Assembly: GCF_030813915.1 (NCBI RefSeq) | Contig: NZ_JAUSUJ010000036.1 | Location: 1-56,043, forward strand | Origin: Rhodoplanes tepidamans | Lineage (GTDB): Bacteria > Pseudomonadota > Alphaproteobacteria > Rhizobiales > Xanthobacteraceae | Reading direction: 5' to 3' | Length of the DNA: 56,043 nucleotides | In this document: one piece after another, positions 9,797-17,589 of the stretch | Position numbering within the stretch: the stretch's first letter is position 1 | Layout of the letters: the number at the start of each line of letters is the position of its first letter | Program-made: the position numbers and the translations under genes | The notes under the pieces: generated by a model | Seen by the model: only the letters and a program-made list of their open reading frames with translations | Databases searched by the model: none | Told to the model about the DNA's origin: nothing

Positions 9797-12277
9797 ATGC
9801 GGACGGGGACGAGGCGGGGGACGGGACGGCGGCGCGCGCAGGGCGGCAGGCTCGGGATGGCGGCGCTCCTCATGTCGGTCGCGCCGCTCGTCGCGGCGGC
9901 ACCGCTGCCGGCGCGGGCCCAGGCCGCGGCCGAGCAGGCGTTCGCGATTCCCGCCGGCCGGCTCGACCGGGCGCTGGCCGAGTTCGGCCGCCAGTCCGGC
10001 CTGCAGGTCACCTATCTGGCGGCGGTCGGCGCCGGCAAGGCGTCGCCCGGCTTCTCCGGCCGCGCCACGCCCGGCGAGGTGCTCGACCGCCTGCTCGCCG
10101 GCACCGGCCTCGTCCATTCGTTCCCCGACCCGAGGACCGTGTCGGTGGCCGCCCCGCTCGGCCCGGGCGGCGCCTTCGCGGCCGCCGAGGGCATCGCGCT
10201 GGAGCCGATCACGGTGGAAGGGCAGGGCACCGGCGTCGACGGCGTCGTGGCCACCCGCAGCGAGGTCGGCACCAAGACCGACACGCCGATCATCGAGGTG
10301 CCGCAGACCGTCAACGTCGTCACCCGCCAGGAGATGGACGACCGCGGCGTCGTCGACTTCAACTCCGCCGTCGCCTACACGCCCGGCATCGTCGTCACCG
10401 ACTATCCGGGCGGCCAGGGCATGCCCGACATCTATCTGCGCGGCTTCCGTGCCACCCAGCAGGAGTCGAGCTATCGCGACGGCCTGCGCAACGGCTTCAA
10501 CGCCTACGACACCGACGTCGAGATGTACGGGCTGGAGCGGCTCGACATCCTCAAGGGGCCGGCCTCGGTGCTGTACGGGCAGGGCACGCCCGGCGGCATC
10601 GTCGACATGACGTCGAAGCGGCCGACCCGGACGCCCTATCACGAGATCCAGGTGCAGGGCGGCAGCTTCGACCGCAAGCAGGTGGCGGTCGACCTGTCCG
10701 GCCCGGTGCCGACCGATCCGACGCTGTTCTACCGGCTCACCGCGCTGTGGCGCGACAGCGGCACCCAGATCGACCACTCGCCCGACGACCGGATCTACGT
10801 CGCGCCGGCGCTGACCTGGGTGCCGAGCCAGTGGACCAGCCTGACGCTGCTGACCAGCTACCAGAAGTCCAAGAAGGGCGGCGCCGAGCAGAGCCTGCCG
10901 ATGGACAACACCATCTTCGACAACGGGCCGAAGGTTCCGTCGAGCCTGTTCCTCGGCGTGCCCGGCCTGACGCTGTGGAAGACCGAGAACGCCTCGATCG
11001 GCTACGAGTTCAAGCACGCCTTCGACAACGTCTGGAAGTTCACCCAGAACTTCCGCTACACGCATTCGAAGGTCGACTACACGTCGGGCTGGATCTGGGA
11101 CTGGCCGACGGCGCTCTCCAACGGCCACTACGCCAATATCGGCGTCCAGGTGCGTCCGAAGGACTCCGACGCCGTCCTGGTCGACAACAACATGCGGGGC
11201 GAGTTCGCCACCGGGCCGTTCGTCCACAAGGTCGTGTTCGGCGTCGACTACAGCTACTACCGCTATCACGAGACCCGCACCAACTCGACCAACTACATCA
11301 CCATCGACATCTTCGATCCGATCTACGACGCCTCGGCGCTGACCCTCGGCACGCCCTGGGTGGACGAGTCGCAGGCGTTCCATCAGCTCGGCTTCTACGC
11401 CCAGGACCAGATCAAGCTCGACCGCTGGATCCTGTCGCTCGGCGGCCGTCACGACGCGGTCAACAGCGACACGCTCGACCGGCTGAGCGGCACCACCACC
11501 ACGACCGACGACCGCGCCTTCACGTATCGGGCCGGCCTCGGCTATCTGTTCGACAACGGCGTCGCGCCCTATGTCAGCTACTCGACCTCGTTCAATCCGG
11601 TGGTCGGAACCGACTACACCGGCAGCCCGTTCAAGCCGACCACGGGCGAGCAGTACGAAGCCGGCGTCAAGTATCAGCCGGCCGGCATCAACGGCATGAT
11701 CACGGCGTCGGTGTTCCAGATCACCCAGCAGAACGTGACCACGGCCGATCCCGACCACCTCTACTACTCGACCCAGGACGGCGAGGTGCGCTCGCGCGGC
11801 GTCGAGATCGAGGGCAAGATCGAGCCGTGGACGGGCTTCAACGTCGTCGCCGGCTATTCCTACACGGACGCCCGCATCACCAAGGACAATCCGGAGACGG
11901 TCGGCGGCTACAGCAAGGTCGGCCTGCGCCAGACCGCGGTGCCGTACCACAAGGCATCGCTGTGGCTCGACTACCGGTTCCAGGATCCGGCCCTGCAGGG
12001 CCTCAAGGTCGGCACCGGCGTGCGCTACATCGGCGCCTCGATGGCACCGATGGACACGGCGACCGGCACGCAGGTCGAGGTGCCGGGCTACACGCTGCTC
12101 GACGCCGCGATCTCCTACGACCTCGGCCAAAAGTTCGCCGACCTGAAGGGCGTGACGCTGTCGGTCACCGGCACCAATCTCACCGACGAGATCTACTTCA
12201 CGCCCGGCTTCTACTCGAACACGGTGTTCTTCGGCAACCGCCGCAGCGTGATCGGGACGCTGAGCTACAAGTGGTGA
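9797..12277 (+). CDS. TonB-dependent siderophore receptor with signalling domain
   Basis: Predicted 826-residue outer-membrane receptor. A signal peptide (residues 1 to about 44) is followed by an STN signalling domain (FAIPAGRLDRALAEFGRQSG), a plug (VPQTVNVVTRQEMDDRG, then LERLDILKGPASVLYGQGTPGG) and a 22-strand-type barrel. STN receptors pass ligand occupancy to FecR, which matches the two preceding genes. Overall layout resembles ferrichrome/ferripyoverdine-type receptors (FhuA, FoxA, FpvA), but the siderophore cannot be assigned. The final residue is Trp where Phe is more usual. The ATG at 9797 follows a GAGGGGG site. No siderophore synthesis or permease genes are present. Confidence 0.93.
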   Translation: MRTGTRRGTGRRRAQGGRLGMAALLMSVAPLVAAAPLPARAQAAAEQAFAIPAGRLDRALAEFGRQSGLQVTYLAAVGAGKASPGFSGRATPGEVLDRLLAGTGLVHSFPDPRTVSVAAPLGPGGAFAAAEGIALEPITVEGQGTGVDGVVATRSEVGTKTDTPIIEVPQTVNVVTRQEMDDRGVVDFNSAVAYTPGIVVTDYPGGQGMPDIYLRGFRATQQESSYRDGLRNGFNAYDTDVEMYGLERLDILKGPASVLYGQGTPGGIVDMTSKRPTRTPYHEIQVQGGSFDRKQVAVDLSGPVPTDPTLFYRLTALWRDSGTQIDHSPDDRIYVAPALTWVPSQWTSLTLLTSYQKSKKGGAEQSLPMDNTIFDNGPKVPSSLFLGVPGLTLWKTENASIGYEFKHAFDNVWKFTQNFRYTHSKVDYTSGWIWDWPTALSNGHYANIGVQVRPKDSDAVLVDNNMRGEFATGPFVHKVVFGVDYSYYRYHETRTNSTNYITIDIFDPIYDASALTLGTPWVDESQAFHQLGFYAQDQIKLDRWILSLGGRHDAVNSDTLDRLSGTTTTTDDRAFTYRAGLGYLFDNGVAPYVSYSTSFNPVVGTDYTGSPFKPTTGEQYEAGVKYQPAGINGMITASVFQITQQNVTTADPDHLYYSTQDGEVRSRGVEIEGKIEPWTGFNVVAGYSYTDARITKDNPETVGGYSKVGLRQTAVPYHKASLWLDYRFQDPALQGLKVGTGVRYIGASMAPMDTATGTQVEVPGYTLLDAAISYDLGQKFADLKGVTLSVTGTNLTDEIYFTPGFYSNTVFFGNRRSVIGTLSYKW

Positions 12278-12307
12278 GAGACACGGCCGGCCGGCCCTGA
12301 CTCTCTC

Positions 12308-12410
12308 CGTCATCCTGAGGTGCCCGGCGACGCCGGGCCTCGAAGGATGCGGCCACCACGCGGGCCGTCGCCCTTCGAGGCCGCGCTGCGCGCGGCACCT
12401 CAGGGTGACG
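12308..12410. repeat. Dispersed palindrome family E
   Basis: A roughly 100-bp imperfect inverted repeat, with CGTCATCCTGAGGTGCCCGG on the left and GCGGCACCTCAGGGTGACG on the right. This type of intergenic repeat is widespread in Hyphomicrobiales genomes. It lies between the convergent receptor and paaZ genes. No T-tract follows it. Confidence 0.6.
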
Positions 12411-12454
12411 GGACGATTCTGCAAGGGCACGCCTCGCGTCTTGAGCCGCCGCCT

Positions 12455-12477
12455 TACCCTCTCCCACGGGGAGAGGT
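12455..12477. repeat. Dispersed palindrome family C, single arm
   Basis: CCCTCTCCCACGGGGAGAGG hairpin, one arm of the family that occurs as longer two-hairpin units at 17411, 18684, 51205 and 55792. It lies in the short convergent gap before paaZ. Confidence 0.6.
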
Positions 12478-12520
12478 GAAGAGGAGCGGGCCGCCGCGCC
12501 TCGCGTCTCGCTGCGCGTGA

Positions 12521-14596
12521 TCACGCCGCGGCGGCGCTGCTCGTCGTTCCGCGGCGGGCGCTCATGGTCAGGAGATCGTAGCGGGCGACCGTCTCGCCGT
12601 CCTGATTGAACACCTCGACGTCCCAGCGCACCTCGCCGTAGTCGGGCTTCCTGGCCGGGCGCTTCTCCTTGACCGTGAGCCGCACCTTGATGGCCTCGCC
12701 GGGCGAGACGGGCTTGAGGAAGCGCAGATTGTCGAGCCCGTAATTGGCGAGCAGCGGGCCCGGCGCCGGGTCGACGAACAGCCCGGCCGCGAAGGACAGG
12801 ATCAGGTAGCCGTGGGCGACCCGGCCCGGGAAGAACGGGTTCGCCTGGGCGGCGGCCTCGTCCATGTGGGCGTAGAAGGCGTCGCCCGTGAAGTCGGCGA
12901 AGTGCTCGATGTCGGCGATCGTGATTTTTCGCGAATCGGTCTCGACCGTGTCGCCCACGCTGAGCGCCTCGTAGTCGCGCCTGAAGGGATGCACGGCCGC
13001 GACCGGTGCCGGCGCCCCTTTCATCCATTTCCGCGTCAGTGACGCGAGGCGGGCCGGCGAGCCCTGCAGGGCGGTGCGCTGCATGTAGTGGAAGACGCCG
13101 CGCAGGCCGCCCATCTCCTCGCCGCCGCCGGCGCGGCCGGGTCCGCCGTGCACCAGCCCGGGCAGCGGCGAGCCGTGGCCGGTCGACTCCTTGGCGCAGT
13201 CGCGGTCGACGATCAGCACGCGGCCGTGGAACGGCGCGAGGCCGAACACCAGCGCGTCGGCGATCGCGTCGTCGTGCGTGAACACCGAGGCGACCAGGCT
13301 GCCTTCGCCGCGCGCGACGATCGCCACCGCCTCCTCGGGCGTGTCGTAGGGCATCACGGTGGCGACCGGGCCGAACGGCTCGATGGTGTGGACGCGGCGC
13401 GCCCGCAGCGGCTCCGCGCAGGCGAGCAGCACCGGCGCCATGAAGGCGCCCGCCGCCATGTCGCCGCCGACCGGTGTCGCGTGCAGCGGATCGCCGGCGA
13501 CGATCTCGGCCTCGGCCAGGAGATCGGCGACGGCCTCGCGCACCGCGGCGCGCTGCGTGAGCGAGGCGAGCGGCCCCATGCGCACGTCGTCGCGCCGCGG
13601 ATCGCCGACCGCGACCTTGTCCAGCTGCGCGCCGATCGCGTCGACCACGGAGGCCTCGAGCGGCCGCGGCACCACGACGCGGCGGATCGCCGTGCATTTC
13701 TGCCCGGTCTTGACCGTCATCTCGCGCACGACCTCCTTGACGAAGAGCTCGAACTCCGGCGTGCCCGGCGTCGCGTCGGGCCCCAGCACGGCGGCGTTGA
13801 GCGAGTCGCGCTCGGCGATGAAGCGCACCGCGTTGCGGCCGATCACCGGATGGTTGCGCAGCCGGTCCGACGTGTCGGCGGAGCCCGTGAAGGAGACGAC
13901 GTCCTGGCCGCCCAGGTGGTCGAGCAGGTCGCCGGCGGAGCCGCACACGAGCTGCAGCGCGCCCTTGGGCAGCACGTCGGCCTCGACGATCAGCCGCACC
14001 AAAGCCTCGGCCACATAGGCGGTCGCGGTCGCCGGCTTGGTGATCACCGGCACGCCGGCCAGGATCGTCGGCGCCAGCTTCTCCAGCATGCCCCAGCACG
14101 GGAAGTTGAAGGCGTTGATGTGTACGGCGACGCCGTTCAGGGGCGTCAGCACGTGCAGGCCCATGAAGGTGCCGCCGCGGGACAGTGCCTCGGTGTCGCC
14201 GTCGATCACGAAGCGCTCGGCCGGCAGCTCGCGGCGGCCACGTGACGCATAGGCGAACAGCGTGCCGATGCCGCCGTCGATGTCGAAGAAGTTGTCGCGC
14301 CTGGTGGCGCCGGTGTCGGCAGAGAGGGTGTAGAGCTGCTCCTTGCGTTCCGACAGGAAGGCGGCCAGCGCCTTGAGCCGGTCGGCCCGCTCGTGGAAGG
14401 TGAGGGCGCGCAGCGCCGGGCCGCCGACCTCGCGCGAAAACCGCACCGCGGCAGAGAAATCGACGCCGTCGCTCGAGGCCCGGGCCACGATCCGCCCGTC
14501 GATGGCGCTCGGGATGTCGACGAGTCCGTTCACCGGCGTCACCCAGCCGTCCTGCACGAAGCTCGCGAGCGTCGGGATGCTCTGGGTCGCGATCAT
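12521..14596 (-). CDS. paaZ: Bifunctional oxepin-CoA hydrolase / aldehyde dehydrogenase PaaZ
   Basis: Predicted 691-residue fusion. The N-terminal aldehyde dehydrogenase (residues 1 to about 520) shows the catalytic Cys in KTGQKCTAIRR and the Glu in FIAERDSLNAA. The C-terminal MaoC-type hydratase (from about 535) carries FTGDAFYAHMDEAA. In phenylacetate catabolism the hydratase opens oxepin-CoA and the dehydrogenase oxidises the resulting semialdehyde to 3-oxo-5,6-dehydrosuberyl-CoA. The length matches E. coli PaaZ. The ATG at 14596 follows GCAGGAGGAC. It is divergent from paaG, and the PaaR-type palindrome lies in the shared 162-bp gap. Confidence 0.96.
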   Translation of the reverse strand: MIATQSIPTLASFVQDGWVTPVNGLVDIPSAIDGRIVARASSDGVDFSAAVRFSREVGGPALRALTFHERADRLKALAAFLSERKEQLYTLSADTGATRRDNFFDIDGGIGTLFAYASRGRRELPAERFVIDGDTEALSRGGTFMGLHVLTPLNGVAVHINAFNFPCWGMLEKLAPTILAGVPVITKPATATAYVAEALVRLIVEADVLPKGALQLVCGSAGDLLDHLGGQDVVSFTGSADTSDRLRNHPVIGRNAVRFIAERDSLNAAVLGPDATPGTPEFELFVKEVVREMTVKTGQKCTAIRRVVVPRPLEASVVDAIGAQLDKVAVGDPRRDDVRMGPLASLTQRAAVREAVADLLAEAEIVAGDPLHATPVGGDMAAGAFMAPVLLACAEPLRARRVHTIEPFGPVATVMPYDTPEEAVAIVARGEGSLVASVFTHDDAIADALVFGLAPFHGRVLIVDRDCAKESTGHGSPLPGLVHGGPGRAGGGEEMGGLRGVFHYMQRTALQGSPARLASLTRKWMKGAPAPVAAVHPFRRDYEALSVGDTVETDSRKITIADIEHFADFTGDAFYAHMDEAAAQANPFFPGRVAHGYLILSFAAGLFVDPAPGPLLANYGLDNLRFLKPVSPGEAIKVRLTVKEKRPARKPDYGEVRWDVEVFNQDGETVARYDLLTMSARRGTTSSAAAA

Positions 14597-14662
14597 GGGC
14601 GTCCTCCTGCCGCGTTGCGGCGTTGTTTCGTTCGGAGGCGTCCGTTACGTCCTCGCTGGACG

Positions 14663-14690
14663 TTGACACCGGCGCCCCGTGCGCTAGATT
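14663..14690 (+). promoter_or_regulatory. Sigma-70-type promoter of paaGIK
   Basis: A perfect TTGACA at 14663-14668 is followed after 16 bp by TAGATT at 14685-14690, pointing at paaG. The predicted transcription start falls at about 14697, immediately before the 14701-14720 palindrome. Confidence 0.65.
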
Positions 14691-14700
14691 GGTCCAAAGA

Positions 14701-14720
14701 TTAACCGATCGATCGGTTAA
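14701..14720. promoter_or_regulatory. PaaR (TetR) operator at paaG
   Basis: TTAACCGATCGATCGGTTAA is a perfect 20-bp palindrome in the paaZ/paaG divergent gap, just downstream of the predicted paaG transcription start. Close variants occur at 22006-22025 (upstream of the TetR gene) and 23825-23844 (upstream of the ABC transporter). TetR proteins bind palindromes of this size, so the neighbouring PaaR is the likely ligand. Confidence 0.75.
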
Positions 14721-14758
14721 TTCAAGGGCCGCCAGAGCCCGACCAAGGGAGAAGTTTC

Positions 14759-15538
14759 GTGGAGCCTTCGGTTCTCGTGGACCGTCGCGATGGATGGGTC
14801 CGTCTCGTCCTCAACCGGCCCGACCGTCTCAACGCGTTCAACGAAGAGATGCACCGGCGTCTCGCCGATGCGCTCGACGCGGCGGGCGCCGACGAAGGCT
14901 GCCGCGCCGTGCTGCTCACCGGGGCGGGGCGCGGCTTCTGTGCCGGCCAGGATCTCTCGGACCGGGTCGGCCCGGCCGATCTCGGGGCCACCATCGACGC
15001 CTTCTACAATCCGCTGGTCCGCCGGCTGCGCGCCCTGCGCAAGCCGGTGGTGTGCGCCGTCAACGGCGTCGCCGCCGGGGCGGGCGCCAACATCGCGCTG
15101 GCCTGCGACATCGTGCTCGCCGCCCGCTCGGCGAAGTTCATCCAGGCCTTCGCGAAGATCGGCCTGGTGCCGGATTCCGGCGGCACCTTCTTCCTGCCGC
15201 GGCTGATCGGCGACGCCCGCGCCCGCGCCCTCGCCATGCTGGCCGAGCCGCTGCCGGCCGAGCGCGCCGAGGCCTGGGGCCTGATCTGGAAGGTCTTCGA
15301 CGACGACGCGCTCGCGAGCGAGGCCGAAAAGACGACGGCACATCTGGCCACGCAGCCGACCGTCGGACTGGCACTCACGAAGGAGGCGTTCGCCGCCTCG
15401 GCGACCAACGATCTCGACGCCCAGCTCGATCTCGAGCGCGACCTGCAGCGCAAGGCCGGAGCCACGCCCGACTATGCCGAGGGCGTGCGCGCCTTTCTCG
15501 ACAAGCGCGCGCCGAACTTTACCGGGAGGTCGTCGTGA
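14759..15538 (+). CDS. paaG: 1,2-epoxyphenylacetyl-CoA isomerase PaaG
   Basis: Predicted 259-residue crotonase-fold enzyme that isomerises ring-1,2-epoxyphenylacetyl-CoA to oxepin-CoA. The oxyanion-hole segment GAGRGFCAGQDLSDR, the AVNGVAAGAGANIALACDIV segment and the catalytic Asp in IGLVPDSGGTFFLPR are all visible; the PDSGGT form separates PaaG from ordinary enoyl-CoA hydratases. The GTG start at 14759 follows AAGGGAGAA. It is the first gene of paaG-paaI-paaK and overlaps paaI by four bases. Confidence 0.95.
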   Translation: MEPSVLVDRRDGWVRLVLNRPDRLNAFNEEMHRRLADALDAAGADEGCRAVLLTGAGRGFCAGQDLSDRVGPADLGATIDAFYNPLVRRLRALRKPVVCAVNGVAAGAGANIALACDIVLAARSAKFIQAFAKIGLVPDSGGTFFLPRLIGDARARALAMLAEPLPAERAEAWGLIWKVFDDDALASEAEKTTAHLATQPTVGLALTKEAFAASATNDLDAQLDLERDLQRKAGATPDYAEGVRAFLDKRAPNFTGRSS

Positions 15539-16014
15539 CCGCCGCCGTCGTGCCCGCGACGCGGTCGCCGGACGAGACCGCCCGGCTCGCCGCCGACACC
15601 ATGTGGGCGAACGACGCGGCCTGCCAGAATCTCGGCATCGAGATCCTCGCGGTCGGTCCCGGCACCGCGACGCTCGCCATGGCCGTGAAGGACACCATGG
15701 TGAACGGCCACGACACGGCGCATGGCGGCTACATCTTCGCGCTCGCCGACACGGCCTTCGCCTATGCCTGCAACTCCTACGGGCTCGTCACGGTCGCGGC
15801 CCACTGCAGCATCACGTTCATCCGGCCGGGCACGCGCGGCGCCCGGATGATCGCCGAGGCGCGCGAGGTGTCGCGCTCGGCGCGCTCCGGCATCTACGAC
15901 GTGCGGATCAGCATCGACGGCGTCGCGATCGCCGAGTTCCGCGGCCATTCGCGCACCATCGGCGGCTCGTTCATCGACGGCGGCCCGGCCGCGGCCGAAA
16001 CGCCCACACCTTAA
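15535..16014 (+). CDS. paaI: Hydroxyphenylacetyl-CoA thioesterase PaaI
   Basis: Predicted 159-residue hot-dog thioesterase. The VNGHDTAHGGYIFALADTAFAYA block and the later SITFIRPGTRGARM block match PaaI, which frees CoA from dead-end ring-hydroxylated or epoxidised phenylacetyl-CoA products and protects the pathway. The GTG start at 15535 overlaps the paaG stop (GTGA) and follows GGGAGG, so translation is probably coupled. paaK starts 28 bp downstream. An N-terminal extension through paaG is possible in this reading frame but is only a shadow. Confidence 0.93.
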   Translation: MTAAVVPATRSPDETARLAADTMWANDAACQNLGIEILAVGPGTATLAMAVKDTMVNGHDTAHGGYIFALADTAFAYACNSYGLVTVAAHCSITFIRPGTRGARMIAEAREVSRSARSGIYDVRISIDGVAIAEFRGHSRTIGGSFIDGGPAAAETPTP

Positions 16015-16042
16015 ACGACCGAAGAAACCGACTGGAGGAACG

Positions 16043-17380
16043 ATGACCATGGCACCCCCGGCAGTCGCGTTCGACCGCACCCTCGTCGACGGGCTCGATT
16101 CCGCCGAGCGCGCCTCGCGCGACGCCATCCAGGCGCTGCAGCGCGAGCGCCTCGCCTGGTCGCTCCGCCACGCCTACGAGAACGTGCCGTTCTACCGGAA
16201 GAAGTTCGAGGAGGCCGGCCTGCACCCCTCGGACTTCCGCGACCTCTCCGATCTCGCCAAGTTCCCCTTCACGATGAAGACGGATCTGCGCGACAACTAC
16301 CCCTTCGGCCTGTTCGCAGTGCCGCGTGACAAGCTCGCGCGGATCCACGGCTCGTCCGGCACGACGGGAAAGCCGATCGTCGTGGGCTACACGCAGGCCG
16401 ACGTCGACATGTGGGCCGACGTGATGGCGCGCTCGATCCGCGCCGCCGGCGTACGGCCCGGCATGATGGTGCACGTCGCCTACGGCTACGGTCTCTTCAC
16501 CGGCGGTCTCGGGGCGCATTACGGCGCCGAGCGGCTCGGCTGTACCGTCATCCCGATGTCGGGCGGCATGACCGAGCGGCAGGTTCAGCTCATCCACGAC
16601 TTCAAGCCCGACGCCATCATGGTGACGCCGAGCTACATGCTCACCATCCTGGACGGCTTCGTGAAGGCCGGGCTCGACCCGCGCGAGTCCTCGCTGAAGT
16701 TCGGCATCTTCGGCGCCGAGCCGTGGACCAACGCGATGCGCGAGGAGATCGAGAAGGCGTTCGGTCTCGACGCGACCGACATCTACGGCCTGTCGGAAGT
16801 GATCGGGCCGGGCGTCGCCCAGGAATGCGTCGAGACGAAGGACGGTCTGCACATCTGGGAAGACCACTTCTATCCCGAGATCATCGATCCGGTCACCGGC
16901 GAGGTGCTGCCGGACGGCGAGAAGGGCGAGCTGGTCTTCACCTCGCTGACCAAGGAGGCGTTCCCGATCGTCCGCTACCGCACCCGCGACCTGACGCGGC
17001 TGATGCCCGGCACGGCGCGGCCCGGCATGCGCCGCATGGAGAAGGTGACGGGCCGCTCCGACGACATGATCAACCTGCGCGGCGTCAACGTCTTCCCGAC
17101 CCAGATCGAGGAGATCCTGCTCGCCACCGCGTTCTGCTCCGGCCACTACCAGATCGAGCTGACCCGCGAGGGCCGGCTCGACGAGATGACCGTGCACGCC
17201 GAGGTGCGCGAGGACAAGGTCGGCGCCGTCGACCGCGCCGCGAGCGAGAAGGAGCTGGTGCGCCACATCAAGAACCTGATCGGCGTCAGCACGCGCCTGG
17301 TGCTGCACCCGCCCGGCGGCGTCGAGCGAACCGTCGTCGGCAAGGCCAAGCGCATCGTCGACAACCGGCCGAAGGGGTGA
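16043..17380 (+). CDS. paaK: Phenylacetate-CoA ligase PaaK
   Basis: Predicted 445-residue adenylate-forming ligase that activates phenylacetate with ATP and CoA, the entry step of the pathway. It shows the P-loop IHGSSGTTGKPIVVGYT, AYGYGLFTGGLGAHYGAERLG, the YGLSEVIGPGVAQEC segment, and RYRTRDLT and GRSDDMINLRGVNVFPTQIE near the C terminus. Length and motifs are standard. The ATG at 16043 follows TGGAGG. It is the last gene of paaGIK and converges with paaE. Confidence 0.96.
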   Translation: MTMAPPAVAFDRTLVDGLDSAERASRDAIQALQRERLAWSLRHAYENVPFYRKKFEEAGLHPSDFRDLSDLAKFPFTMKTDLRDNYPFGLFAVPRDKLARIHGSSGTTGKPIVVGYTQADVDMWADVMARSIRAAGVRPGMMVHVAYGYGLFTGGLGAHYGAERLGCTVIPMSGGMTERQVQLIHDFKPDAIMVTPSYMLTILDGFVKAGLDPRESSLKFGIFGAEPWTNAMREEIEKAFGLDATDIYGLSEVIGPGVAQECVETKDGLHIWEDHFYPEIIDPVTGEVLPDGEKGELVFTSLTKEAFPIVRYRTRDLTRLMPGTARPGMRRMEKVTGRSDDMINLRGVNVFPTQIEEILLATAFCSGHYQIELTREGRLDEMTVHAEVREDKVGAVDRAASEKELVRHIKNLIGVSTRLVLHPPGGVERTVVGKAKRIVDNRPKG

Positions 17381-17410
17381 GAGTCCTGGGCGGAGCCGCG
17401 CATCCGAGCG

Positions 17411-17570
17411 CACCCTCTCCCCTCGTGGGAGAGGGTGGTGCGGGCTGAACGAAGTGAAGCCCGGACCGGGTGAGGGGGCGGGCAACGAATTCCGAGCTTG
17501 CGGCACGCCTCCTCACCCGCCCATGCTTCGCGTGGGCACCCTCTCCCGCGAGGGGAGAGGGAAGAAGAGG
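17411..17570. repeat. Dispersed palindrome family C, full unit
   Basis: Two hairpins of the CCCTCTCCC...GGGAGAGGG type (17411-17437 and about 17538-17570) separated by a GGGTGAGGGGGCGGG-containing spacer. It fills the convergent gap between paaK and paaE. No T-tract follows, so a terminator role is possible but unproven. Confidence 0.65.
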
Positions 17571-17589
17571 AGGGACACGAGTCCGTTCG

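Noticed and set aside
9188-12430. 1080-codon minus-strand frame opposite the TonB receptor
   Set aside because: Antisense shadow; no domain, biased composition, and the receptor frame is complete.
17411-17570. Family A/C palindromes as rho-independent terminators
   Set aside because: The hairpins are GC-rich but no T run follows, and several copies lie inside operons and one inside a gene. A termination role cannot be claimed.
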